Of a stretch of 64,000 nucleotides of DNA, positions 24,282 to 32,768 are shown in pieces (the first letter of the stretch is position 1; the number at the start of each line of letters is the position of its first letter). The DNA is from Phaeacidiphilus oryzae TH49. GTDB lineage: Bacteria > Actinomycetota > Actinomycetes > Streptomycetales > Streptomycetaceae. The notes under the pieces were generated by a model, which saw only the letters and a list, made by a program, of their open reading frames with translations, was not told the DNA's origin and ran no database searches. Made by a program: the position numbers and the translations under genes. Location: NCBI RefSeq assembly GCF_000744815.1, contig NZ_JQMQ01000005.1, positions 1,124,055-1,188,054 on the forward strand, written 5' to 3'.

Positions 24282-24382
24282 GACTCCACTCTGACCCCCT
24301 TCCCGGCCTTGGTGCAGAGAGCGCTTATCGGGGGATTCGCGGTCCCTGGTTCGGTTCCGGAGCGCCGCCGATAATCGACGGC

Positions 24383-25234
24383 ATGGACCGTGCCGCACTC
24401 GCCGAATTCCTGCGCAGCCGCCGCGAGGCGCTGCAGCCCGAGGACGTCGGGCTGCCCGCGGGCGCCCGCCGCCGGACCCGCGGACTGCGGCGGGAGGAGG
24501 TGGCCTCGCTGGCGGTGATGTCCACCGACTATTACACCCGGTTGGAGCAGCAGCGCGGCCCGCAGCCGAGCGAGCAGATGCTCTCCTCGCTGGCCCGGGC
24601 GCTGCGGCTGACCAACGACGAGCGGGCGTATCTGTACCGGGTCGCGGGCCATTCGGCGCCCGAGTCGCGGTCGGCCGACCCGCATGTCGCCCCCGCGCTG
24701 CTGCGGGTGCTCGACCGGCTCTCCGACACCCCGGCGCTGATCCTCTCCGACCTGGGCGAGACGCTGGTGCAGAACGCGATGGCGGCCGCGCTGCTCGGCG
24801 ACGCCTCCGGCCACACCGGCCCGGCGCGCAGCGAGGTCTACCGGTGGTTCACCGACCCCTCGGCGCGGCTGCGCTACCCCGAGGCGGACCGGGACCGGCA
24901 GAGCCGCGCCCAGGTGGCCAACCTGCGCGCCTCGTACGGGCGGCACGGTGCGCGCTCGCGGGCCGGCGAGCTGGTGCGGCTGCTGCAGAGGGCGAGCGCG
25001 GAGTTCGCCGAGCTGTGGGAGCGGCAGGAGGTCGCCCAGCGCTTCCAGGACCACAAGACGCTGATCCATCCGGAGCTGGGCGAGATCGAGGTCGACTGCC
25101 AGGTCCTGTTCACCGAGGACCAGTCCCAGGCCCTACTGGTGCTGACCGCTCCCCCGCGCACCGAGGCCGAGGAGAAGCTGCGCCTCCTCTCCGTCCTCGG
25201 CCTCGACCGCTTCGCTCCCGCGGAGCGCGGCTAG
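24383..25234 (+). CDS. XRE-type regulator with MmyB-like ligand-binding domain
   Basis: The 283-residue protein has an N-terminal Xre helix-turn-helix (FLRSRREALQPEDVGLPAG and RRTRGLRREEVASLAVMSTDYYTRLEQ) and a C-terminal PAS-like MmyB domain from about residue 105 (ILSDLGETLVQNAMAAALLG to LLSVLGLDRF). MmyB domains are thought to bind fatty-acid-like ligands. The divergent SDR gene 101 bases away is the likely target. Confidence 0.92.
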   Translation: MDRAALAEFLRSRREALQPEDVGLPAGARRRTRGLRREEVASLAVMSTDYYTRLEQQRGPQPSEQMLSSLARALRLTNDERAYLYRVAGHSAPESRSADPHVAPALLRVLDRLSDTPALILSDLGETLVQNAMAAALLGDASGHTGPARSEVYRWFTDPSARLRYPEADRDRQSRAQVANLRASYGRHGARSRAGELVRLLQRASAEFAELWERQEVAQRFQDHKTLIHPELGEIEVDCQVLFTEDQSQALLVLTAPPRTEAEEKLRLLSVLGLDRFAPAERG

Positions 25235-25268
25235 CGCCGGATCAGCCAGGGTCGGCCCGGCGCAGTGC

Positions 25269-26489
25269 TCACGCGCAGGTCAGAGGGTCGTCCAGGACCG
25301 GCTGCCAGGCCAGTTCCGCCGCGCCGACCAGATCCGGCTCGCCGAGTTGCGCGGCGACGATCGGGATACGGCCGGAGCGCCCCCAGTAGGCCCGCTCGGC
25401 GACCACCCGGGCCAGCCGCTCCGGCTCGGCGGCCAGCAGATCCGCGTGGAGGGCGCCCAGCACCACCCGGTCCGGGTTGAGGAGGTTCACCATCCCGGCG
25501 ATGCCCAGCCCCAGCCGGTCGACCACCTCGCGCACGGCCTCCCGCACCCGCGGCTCCGTGCCGCGCTCCCGCAGCAGCGCCTCCGCCTGCTCCAGCACCG
25601 GCTGCCCGTCCACCGCGCCGACGCCGGCGGCGGCCAGCAGCGCCGGGGGATCGGCCTCCACGTCCAGGCAGCCCCGCCGGCCGCAGGCGCAGAGCCGTGC
25701 CCCGTCGTCCTGACGCACCGTCAACTGCCCTACCTCGATGGCCAGTCCGCTGCTGCCCTGATGCAGCCGGCCGTCCACCACCAGGCCGCCGCCGACCCCG
25801 CGGTCGCCGGTCATCACATAGAGGAGGTGCCGGGCGTCCCGGCCGGCCCCGTGCCGGTGCTCGGCCAGCGCGGAGAGGTTGGCGTCGTTGCCGATGAATC
25901 TCGGCAGCTCCAGGCCCACCCGCCGGACCTCGTGGTCGAAGAGCTCGCCGACCGGGGTGTTCGGCGGCCAGTCCAGGTAGATCGCGGCCAGCGCCGTCCG
26001 GTCCGGAACGGTGACCGGCGACGGGACGGAGAGCCCGAACCCCAGGCAGCGCCGGGCACTGCCGCCCACCAGCCGCGCCCCCGCCTCCGCCACCGCCCGC
26101 AGCACGGGTTCGGGTTCGGCCGGACGGGGCAGCGGCAGCCGCAGCCGCGGCTCCACGATCACCGCCCCGAGCCCGACCAGGGCGACCTCGATCCCGCCCG
26201 CGTGCACCCGCGCGGCCAGCACCACCGGACCGTCCTCGGCCGGCGCCAGCCGATGCGAGGGCCGGCCCCGGCCGCTGCTCACCAGCGGACTGGTGTCGAT
26301 CGAGATCAGCCCCAACTGCCGCAGCTCCGCGGCGATCGCGCCGGCCGTGCCGCGGGTGACGCCGAGGGCTGAGGTGAGCGACGAGCGGGTCGGCGCGCGC
26401 CCGGTGTGCACCAGGGCGAGGGCGGGTCCGAGGGCGGCCCGGCCGCGATCCGCGTGCTGGCTTGCAGGGCTTGTCCTGATCTGGGTCAC
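25269..26489 (-). CDS. ROK-family transcriptional regulator
   Basis: The 406-residue protein has an N-terminal winged helix (TRSSLTSALGVTRGTAGAIAAELRQLGLI) followed by a ROK domain with the zinc motif CACGRRGC. Such proteins (NagC/XylR type) repress sugar genes. It starts at GTG 26489 with only 17 bases to the divergent MFS gene, so operator and both promoters must overlap. The N-terminal ATP motif DxGGT is not evident, consistent with a regulator rather than a kinase. Its ligand is not predictable. Confidence 0.92.
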   Translation of the reverse strand: MTQIRTSPASQHADRGRAALGPALALVHTGRAPTRSSLTSALGVTRGTAGAIAAELRQLGLISIDTSPLVSSGRGRPSHRLAPAEDGPVVLAARVHAGGIEVALVGLGAVIVEPRLRLPLPRPAEPEPVLRAVAEAGARLVGGSARRCLGFGLSVPSPVTVPDRTALAAIYLDWPPNTPVGELFDHEVRRVGLELPRFIGNDANLSALAEHRHGAGRDARHLLYVMTGDRGVGGGLVVDGRLHQGSSGLAIEVGQLTVRQDDGARLCACGRRGCLDVEADPPALLAAAGVGAVDGQPVLEQAEALLRERGTEPRVREAVREVVDRLGLGIAGMVNLLNPDRVVLGALHADLLAAEPERLARVVAERAYWGRSGRIPIVAAQLGEPDLVGAAELAWQPVLDDPLTCA

Positions 26490-26500
26490 ACCCCTATTCT
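26471..26500 (+). promoter_or_regulatory. Probable promoter of the MFS gene, suggesting a leaderless transcript
   Basis: TTGTCC (26471-26476) and TATTCT (26495-26500) are 18 bases apart. The predicted start of transcription, about 7 bases on, coincides with GTG 26507, and no ribosome site precedes it. Leaderless mRNAs are common in actinomycetes. The promoter also overlaps the start of the divergent ROK regulator gene. Confidence 0.5.
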
Positions 26501-26506
26501 CATTTT

Positions 26507-27787
26507 GTGCCGCAGATGAACAAAACCCAGCCGGTCACCTCCGGTCCGCAGCGAGCACTGCGGCGGCATCTCCACGCCCAGTGGCCGGCCGCGCGGACCG
26601 CGGTCACCGGGTTCTTCCTGCTGGACGGCTTCCTCTTCGCCACCTGGGTGGTGCGCATACCGCCCATCAAGGCCCAGGTGCACGCCTCACCGGGCGCCCT
26701 CGGCCTGGCCCTCCTCTGCATATCCCTCGGTGCCGTCCTCACAATGGCCTTCACCGGCCGGGCCTGCGTCCGGTTCGGCACCGCGCCGGTGACCGCGGCC
26801 ACCGCCGTGCTGCTCAGCCTCGCCCTGGCGCTGCCGCCGCAGACCCACTCGGTGCTGCTGCTCGGCCTCAGCCTGTTCGTCTTCGGCATCGGCTACGGCG
26901 GTCTGAACGTCGGCATGAACAGCGCCGCGGTCGACCTCTGCGCGGCCCATCCGCGCGTCCAGATGCCGTCCTTCCACGCCGCGTTCAGCCTCGGCGGCCT
27001 GCTCGGCTCCCTGGTCGGCGGCGCCGTCGCGACCGGTCTCACCCCCGCCGTCCACCTCGCGCTGGCCGGGCTGATCGGCCTGCTGGTCACCGCCTGGGCC
27101 GGCACCGTCCTGCTGCGCAACCCGGTCGCCCCGGCGACCGCGCAGCCGCCGTCGGCCGCCGACCGCGCCCCGGACGGGCGCGACCGTACTCGGGCCCGCA
27201 CCCGCGCCGTCGCCGCCGGCTCCACCCTCCTGGTCGTCCTGATCGGCCTGGTTGCCCTCTGCGACGCCTACGGCGAGGGCGCGCTGGCCGACTGGACCAC
27301 CCTCCACCTCAGCAGCGACCTCCACGCCACCCCGGCCGTGGCGGCCTGGGGCTTCTCCGCCTTCTCCATCGCGATGACCGCGGGCCGGCTGGCCGGCACC
27401 CGCGCGCTGGACCGGCTCGGCCCCACCCGGCTGCTCTCCGGCGGGGCCGGCCTCGCCGCCGCCGGCATGCTGACCGCTGCGCTGAGCCCGTCGATCGTCC
27501 CGGCCATCCTCGGACTGCTGCTGGTCGGCCTGGGCCTGGCGAACATCTTCCCGGTGGCGATGGACCGGGCGGGGGCGCTGCGCGGCGCCCACGGCGTGGC
27601 CACCGCCTCCACCTTCGGCTACGGCGGGATGGTGATCGGCCCGCCGGTGATCGGCTTCCTGGCCCAACTCGCCGGCCTGCCGCTGGCGCTGGTGTCGGTC
27701 GCACTGCTGGCGGCGATCTCCGGCACCCTCGCGCTGGTCGTCGCCCGTGCGAGCCGCCCGGCGCCGCCCGCCGCCGACGCGGCCTGA
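26507..27787 (+). CDS. MFS transporter (YbjJ/FucP-like)
   Basis: The 426-residue protein has about 12 transmembrane helices; FFLLDGFLFATWVVRIPPIK in helix 1 and GGLNVGMNSAAVDL in helix 4 match the YbjJ-like group of sugar or drug transporters. A central polar loop (about 205-230) separates the two six-helix halves. ATG 26516 is an alternative start. Its divergent position beside a ROK regulator makes a sugar-related substrate plausible. Confidence 0.88.
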   Translation: MPQMNKTQPVTSGPQRALRRHLHAQWPAARTAVTGFFLLDGFLFATWVVRIPPIKAQVHASPGALGLALLCISLGAVLTMAFTGRACVRFGTAPVTAATAVLLSLALALPPQTHSVLLLGLSLFVFGIGYGGLNVGMNSAAVDLCAAHPRVQMPSFHAAFSLGGLLGSLVGGAVATGLTPAVHLALAGLIGLLVTAWAGTVLLRNPVAPATAQPPSAADRAPDGRDRTRARTRAVAAGSTLLVVLIGLVALCDAYGEGALADWTTLHLSSDLHATPAVAAWGFSAFSIAMTAGRLAGTRALDRLGPTRLLSGGAGLAAAGMLTAALSPSIVPAILGLLLVGLGLANIFPVAMDRAGALRGAHGVATASTFGYGGMVIGPPVIGFLAQLAGLPLALVSVALLAAISGTLALVVARASRPAPPAADAA

Positions 27788-27819
27788 CCCCGCGCGCCCA
27801 GGGGAGGTGCGCCCACCTC

Positions 27820-28860
27820 CTAGGACCGCGGCGCCCACTCCAGGTCGAGCACCGGGGAGAGCGCCCGGAGGAAGTCGGGCGCGTCGAAGACGGCCCCGGC
27901 CGAGGCGACCCCGGTGGTCCTGGTCCGCCCGCTCAGCACGCGGTCGACCGCCTCCGCCACCAGCGGCGCGGTCACCGCGTAGATGTCCCGGCCGCTCGCC
28001 GCCGCCCGGCGCTCGCGGCCGCCCGAGCGCACCACCACGTCGACCGTGAAGGTCTGCGCCGACCGTCCGCGCTCGTCGGCCGCGACCGGCGCGGGGGTGT
28101 CCGGGTCCGACAGCTCCCGGGCCGCCTCGATCGCCATGTGGGTGCGCACCTCGGGCACGTCCAGATGGCTGGGGACGGTGACCACGTCGGCCATCGTGAA
28201 CTCCCCGACGACCTCCCGCGGGCCCGTCGGCGCCGGGAACTCCCACCGCAGGTGCACCGGCCGCTCGTCATGCCGCTCCAGCCGCCCGCCGCGGAAGCGG
28301 ATCCGCTGCCCGCCCCGCCGCTGGTGGGAGACCGCGCCCGAGGCGCGGGTGCCGGCGGTGGGCTGCCAGCCGCTCAGCCCGTAGGCGATCTCGATCTCGT
28401 CGGCGGCGCTCCAGTCGCCCATCGCGGCGGTGGCCAGCAGGTCGCCGAGGCCGCCGTAGAAGGCCATCGCGGGCACCACCGTCGCCCCCGCCGCCCGGGC
28501 GCGGTCCGCGAACCGGGCGAAGGTGTCGACGTTCGCCTCGATCTCGGCGGCCACGTCCAGATACGGGATGCCGGCCCGGAGGGCGGCCTCGATCAGCGGG
28601 CCGGCCGTGGCGGCGAACGGCCCGGCGCAGTTGACCACCGCCGCCGCGCCGGCCAGCGCGCTGTCCAGGGCGGCCGGATCGTCCACCGAGGCCGGTCGGG
28701 CGTCCAGCCGGCCGCCGAGCTCCTCCGCCTGCTCCTTCAGCCGGACGGCGTCGCGCCCGGAGAGGATCGGGCGGTGCCCGCGCTCCAGCAGCTCGTCGAC
28801 CACGAACCGGCCGGTGTGACCGTACGATCCGAACACCGCCACCGCAGACCCTGACGCCAT
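27820..28860 (-). CDS. Saccharopine dehydrogenase-like NAD(P)-binding protein
   Basis: The 346-residue protein opens with a Rossmann motif VAVFGSYGHTGRFVVDELL and has VVNCAGPFAATAGPLIEAAL and GIPYLDVAAEIE, which mark the saccharopine dehydrogenase / trans-acting enoyl reductase superfamily. Actinomycete members are mostly uncharacterised oxidoreductases. It diverges from the GlxA-like regulator at 28969 by 108 bases and may be controlled by it. Confidence 0.88.
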   Translation of the reverse strand: MASGSAVAVFGSYGHTGRFVVDELLERGHRPILSGRDAVRLKEQAEELGGRLDARPASVDDPAALDSALAGAAAVVNCAGPFAATAGPLIEAALRAGIPYLDVAAEIEANVDTFARFADRARAAGATVVPAMAFYGGLGDLLATAAMGDWSAADEIEIAYGLSGWQPTAGTRASGAVSHQRRGGQRIRFRGGRLERHDERPVHLRWEFPAPTGPREVVGEFTMADVVTVPSHLDVPEVRTHMAIEAARELSDPDTPAPVAADERGRSAQTFTVDVVVRSGGRERRAAASGRDIYAVTAPLVAEAVDRVLSGRTRTTGVASAGAVFDAPDFLRALSPVLDLEWAPRS

Positions 28861-28968
28861 GTCATCTCCTGTGCTGGAACCACCCGTTGACCTCTGACCC
28901 GGTCATCCTTCCGGGCCTGCCGACCGGAGGCGAGTGTCCGTAACGACAGGACCCGTACACTTCCGGAC

Positions 28969-30024
28969 ATGGGAACGGTCGCCATCGCCGTCACCGACGG
29001 CATGCTGCAGTTCGAACTGTCCGTGGCGTACGAGATCTTCGGCAGCGCCCCGGCCGGCGTAGGGGTCCCCTGGTACGAGGTGTCCGTCTGCGGGCCGGGG
29101 GCGGTCCGGGTGGGCCGGTTCCTGATGGAGCCGGACCGCGGCCTGGAAGGGCTCCGGGACGCCGGGACGGTGATCGTTCCCGGCTGGGACGACGTCGACC
29201 GGCCGCCGTCCGCCGCGCTGGTCGAGGCGGTGCGCGCGGCCCACCGGGCGCGGGCGCGGGTGGCCTCGCTCTGCACCGGCGCCTTCGTCCTGGCGGCCGC
29301 CGGTCTGCTGGACGGCCGGCGGGCCACCACCCACTGGGCGCACACCGACGTGCTGGCCGCCCGGCATCCGCTGGTCGAGGTGGATCCGGACGTCCTCTAC
29401 GTGGACAACGGCAGCGTGCTCACCTCGGCCGGCAAGGCCGCCGCCGTCGACCTGTGCCTCCATCTGGTCCGGCTGGACCACGGCTCGGCGATCGCCAACG
29501 CCGTCGCCCGCCGCCTCGTCGTACCGCCGCACCGGGAGGGCGGGCAGGCCCAGTTCGTCACCACCCCGGTGCCCGCCCCGGACCACCATCCGCTCGCCGA
29601 GCTGCTCCCCTGGGTGCTGGAGCGCCTGGACGAGCCGCTGACCGTGCAGGACCTGGCCCGCAGGGCGCGGATGAGCTCACGCCATCTCGGCCGGCACTTC
29701 CGGGCGGCGACCGGCACCACCCCGCTGCGCTGGCTGCTCTCCCAGCGGATCCGGCACGCCCAGGAGCTGCTGGAGACCACCGACGACAGCGTGGACGCCA
29801 TCGCGGCCGCGACCGGGATGGGCACGGCGACGACGCTGCGCCGGCACTTCCACCGCACGGTCGGGGTGCCGCCGGACACCTACCGCAGGACCTTCCGCTC
29901 GCGGGCGCTGCCGGTGGCCACCGGCGGCGACCGGATCAGCCCACCGCGTCCGCGTCCGGGTCCGGCTCCCGAGGCGGCGGCCGCAGATCCCAGCCGAGGA
30001 GGGCGACCAGCTGCTCGTGGGTGA
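28969..30024 (+). CDS. GlxA-type AraC regulator with DJ-1/PfpI domain
   Basis: The 351-residue regulator has an N-terminal class-I-amidotransferase-like domain (VIVPGWDDVD, ASLCTGAFVLAAAGLLDGRRATTHW, residues 1-190) and a C-terminal AraC domain with two helix-turn-helix motifs (QDLARRARMSSRHLGRHFRAATG and DAIAAATGMGTATTLRRHFHRTVG). Its last 89 bases overlap the end of the convergent acyltransferase gene. The C-terminal 35 residues are Pro/Ala-rich and may be readthrough beyond the functional end. Confidence 0.93.
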   Translation: MGTVAIAVTDGMLQFELSVAYEIFGSAPAGVGVPWYEVSVCGPGAVRVGRFLMEPDRGLEGLRDAGTVIVPGWDDVDRPPSAALVEAVRAAHRARARVASLCTGAFVLAAAGLLDGRRATTHWAHTDVLAARHPLVEVDPDVLYVDNGSVLTSAGKAAAVDLCLHLVRLDHGSAIANAVARRLVVPPHREGGQAQFVTTPVPAPDHHPLAELLPWVLERLDEPLTVQDLARRARMSSRHLGRHFRAATGTTPLRWLLSQRIRHAQELLETTDDSVDAIAAATGMGTATTLRRHFHRTVGVPPDTYRRTFRSRALPVATGGDRISPPRPRPGPAPEAAAADPSRGGRPAARG

Positions 30025-30709
30025 CGCCCTCGGGGATGGGCGGCGGGGCCGGATTGCGGAAGGGCGGGTTCCACCCCGCCTCCGGCGTGAAGCTCCGCAC
30101 CACCTTCGCGGGGGCGCCGGCCACCACCGAGTGGTCCGGAACGACGCCGCGCACCACGGAGTTGGCGGCCACCACCACGTTCCGGCCGAGCTTCGAGCCG
30201 GGCAGGATCACCGCCCCCGTGCCGATCCAGCTGCCGTCGCCGATCTCGACCGGGTCGTTGCGCGGCCACTGCTTGCCGATCGGCAGCTCGGGGTCGCGGT
30301 ACTCGTGGTTCTGGTCGCTGAGATAGACGTACGGGCCGGTCCAGACGTTGTCGCCGAGCACGATCGACTGGTGGCCGACGAGATGGCTGCCCCGGCCGAT
30401 GACGCAGCCGCCGCCGATCCGGATCACCGGGTCGGGACCGAGGTCCAGCCCGGGCACGAAACCGGCGCTGAGGGTGACCCGCTCGGCGATGATGCAGTAC
30501 GGGCCGATCTCGATCCACTGCTCGTTGAAGACCGCGCCCTGCGGGAACGCGAGGCTGCTGCCGGCCCCGAGCTGACGGAACCTCGTCCGCCCGGGCCGCT
30601 CCGCGGTCACCGCCCCGTTGGCCTGCGCCCAGGCCCATCCCCGATGCACCACGCGAGTCTTCACGCGCCGCACCCCGTCCCCCAGCGCGCCCCACGCGTT
30701 CTTCGGCAT
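29936..30709 (-). CDS. Left-handed beta-helix acyltransferase
   Basis: The 257-residue protein carries hexapeptide repeats (IGPYCIIAERVTLSAG, IGGGCVIGRGSHLVG, IGDGSWIGTGAVILPGSKLGRNVVVAANS) of the LbH acetyltransferase fold, with a loop SDQNHEYRDPELPIG typical of maltose/galactoside O-acetyltransferase relatives. It probably acetylates a sugar or cell-surface glycan. ATG 30709 is preferred to the in-frame start at 30781, which adds residues unlike the family. The gene overlaps the convergent GlxA-like gene by 89 bases. Confidence 0.88.
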   Translation of the reverse strand: MPKNAWGALGDGVRRVKTRVVHRGWAWAQANGAVTAERPGRTRFRQLGAGSSLAFPQGAVFNEQWIEIGPYCIIAERVTLSAGFVPGLDLGPDPVIRIGGGCVIGRGSHLVGHQSIVLGDNVWTGPYVYLSDQNHEYRDPELPIGKQWPRNDPVEIGDGSWIGTGAVILPGSKLGRNVVVAANSVVRGVVPDHSVVAGAPAKVVRSFTPEAGWNPPFRNPAPPPIPEGVTHEQLVALLGWDLRPPPREPDPDADAVG

Positions 30710-30784
30710 GCGCCACAGGTTACTTCGCGGTACACCACCAGCGAACCCCGGGTCGCGACCCCCCGCGCCGCCGGACGGCACGCG

Positions 30785-31543
30785 CTACCGCGCCCACCTC
30801 GGCGCGCGGCGCTCCAGGAAGGCGCGCATGCCCTCCCGCGCCTCCTCGGAGGCGAACAGGCGGGCCGACTGCGCGGCGAAGTCCTCCGCGTCCCGCTCGA
30901 ACACCTGCCGCACCCCCGCCGTGACCAGCCGCTTCGTCTCGGAGAGCCCCTGCGGCGACGCTGCCCTGAAGGCGTCGAGCAGCGGCGCCAGCGCCTCCTC
31001 CGCCCCGCCCTCGAAGGCCAGCGTCACCAGCCCGATCCGCGCCGCCTCGGCCGCGCCGAACTTCTCCCCGGTGAGGTACCACCGCCCCGCCGCCCGCGGA
31101 TCGATCCGCGGCAGCAGCGGCAGCGAGATCACCGTGGGCGCGAGCCCCAGCCGCACCTCCGTGAAGGCGAAGGTGCTCTCCGGCCCGGCCAGAGCGAGAT
31201 CGCAGGCGCCGAGCAGCCCCAGCCCGCCGGCCCGGACGTGACCCGTGGTCACCCCGACCACCGGCTTCGCGAGTTCGACGATCCCGCGCATCAGCCCGAC
31301 CAGCCGCCGCGGCCCCGCCGCCGGGTCGCTGCCGGTCGCCTCGGAGAGGTCCATCCCGGAGCAGAACACCCGTCCCGTATGGGCCAGCACGACGGCCCGC
31401 ACCTCCGGGTCCTTCCCCGCCTCCGCGAGCGCCTCCTCGAACTCGTCCATCAACTGCGCCGACAGCGCGTTGCGGTTGTTCGGAGAGTCCAGGGTCAGCG
31501 TGGCGACGGCCTCCGCCACCTCGTATCGCACCAGCGCGGTCAT
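30785..31543 (-). CDS. Enoyl-CoA hydratase/isomerase family protein
   Basis: The 252-residue crotonase-fold protein has the oxyanion segments FCSGMDLSEA and GHVRAGGLGLLGACDLAL. The Glu pair of classical hydratases is not obvious, so activity could be isomerase or hydrolase. AAGGG precedes ATG 31543. It sits upstream of the acyltransferase gene in the same direction with a 75-base gap, so co-transcription is possible. Confidence 0.9.
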   Translation of the reverse strand: MTALVRYEVAEAVATLTLDSPNNRNALSAQLMDEFEEALAEAGKDPEVRAVVLAHTGRVFCSGMDLSEATGSDPAAGPRRLVGLMRGIVELAKPVVGVTTGHVRAGGLGLLGACDLALAGPESTFAFTEVRLGLAPTVISLPLLPRIDPRAAGRWYLTGEKFGAAEAARIGLVTLAFEGGAEEALAPLLDAFRAASPQGLSETKRLVTAGVRQVFERDAEDFAAQSARLFASEEAREGMRAFLERRAPRWAR

Positions 31544-31593
31544 CGCGAGCACCCTTTCCCGGCATTCGACGGCTGTGTCGTCCGCCGCCGAGG

Positions 31594-32544
31594 CTACCCC
31601 CGACTCCTGCGCCGCTCGGCGAAGATCGTCAGAGCCCGCCAGCTCACCCGCTGCGCCAGCAGCGTCACCGTGCCGGCCGCCACGATCCCGCCGAGGTTGA
31701 CGAAGAGCTGGGTGAAGGAGCCGAGCGCCTGGTGGAGGTCCCCGTAGTACAGCGCGATCGCCGCGTTCGCCGCCGCCGGCACGGTGGTCACCGAGATCGC
31801 CACGCCGACCAGCGCCCCGGTCTTGGACGAGGTCAGCGAGAGCATCCCGGCCACCCCCGCGAGCGCCGCGACCACCAGCGACATCAGGTTCGGCTGCCAG
31901 ATGAACGCGGTCGCCGGCCGCGGCCCCTCGAACTGCGAGCGGTGGATCAGCCCGGCCGCGTCCAGCGCCGCGACGAACGCGTAGGTCAGCACCATCGCCA
32001 CGACGAAGCTGACCACCAGGGTGCTCAAGGACCGCAGCGACCACCGGAGCCGCCCCTGCACCAGCGAGACGCAGAACGCGGCCAGCGGCCCGAACTCCGG
32101 CCCGACCGCCATCGCGCCCACGATGAGGATGGCGCTGTCCAGCATCACGCCGCAGGCGGCCAGCATGGTGGCGACCGCGAGGAAGGCCAGGAAGGTGAGG
32201 CTGATCACCGACTCGTCCCGGGCCGCCTCGGAGACCTGCGCCCAGATCACCGCGTCCGCGCCCTCCCCGGGCGCCTCCCGTTCGGCCTCGGCGACGTGCG
32301 GGGAGAGCACGGCGCCGCTGTCGGAGACCGCGATGGCGCCCCGCTCCTCCAGCCCGGCCGCCTTCAGCTCGTCCAGCAGCGCGTCCGCCGCCTCCCGCGC
32401 GACATCGCAGATCACCAGATCCCCGGCCGGCCGCAGGCCCGCGCCCGGGACCCGGACCACATGCGCGACCCCGGCGCACCCGGCGAGCCGCTCGCGGACC
32501 GGGTCGTGCAGTTCCGGCGGCACGATCAGGCGCAGTTGCAGCAT
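31594..32544 (-). CDS. DUF389 membrane protein
   Basis: The 316-residue protein has a soluble ferredoxin-like N-terminal domain (about 1-110) and six membrane helices carrying the DUF389 signatures FLAFLAVATMLAACGVMLDSAILIVGAMAVGPEFGPL and SLTSSKTGALVGVAISVTTVPA in part. Function of the family is unknown. It is a single gene in the same direction as the enoyl-CoA hydratase. Confidence 0.88.
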   Translation of the reverse strand: MLQLRLIVPPELHDPVRERLAGCAGVAHVVRVPGAGLRPAGDLVICDVAREAADALLDELKAAGLEERGAIAVSDSGAVLSPHVAEAEREAPGEGADAVIWAQVSEAARDESVISLTFLAFLAVATMLAACGVMLDSAILIVGAMAVGPEFGPLAAFCVSLVQGRLRWSLRSLSTLVVSFVVAMVLTYAFVAALDAAGLIHRSQFEGPRPATAFIWQPNLMSLVVAALAGVAGMLSLTSSKTGALVGVAISVTTVPAAANAAIALYYGDLHQALGSFTQLFVNLGGIVAAGTVTLLAQRVSWRALTIFAERRRSRG

Positions 32545-32642
32545 GCGGGGGTCCCCTCCCGGGTCGGCGTCCTCGACCCGCAGAGCTTACGGAGTACCGC
32601 CCACCGCACCGGCCTCCGGCACGCGGACCACGCCTCACCGCA

Positions 32643-32757
32643 CCTGCCGGCACCGGCAGGCGCCGCTCGGAGCCGCCGGGAGCCGGTCGGCCCAGCGCGG
32701 CCCAGGTCGGCCCAGGTCGGCGCAGGTCGGCGCAGGGCGGGCCAGGGCGGCCCAGGA
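32643..32757. repeat. Intergenic hairpin followed by a 10-bp tandem repeat
   Basis: A perfect hairpin CCTGCCGG-CA-CCGGCAGG (32643-32660) is followed by seven 10-base units of CGG(C/G)(C/G)CAGGT type (32688-32757), the second and third identical. The array sits between DUF389 and the end of the ABC permease gene, 11 bases after that gene's stop on the minus strand. No open frame is supported here. Confidence 0.75.
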
Positions 32758-32768
32758 GGCGGCTCGCA

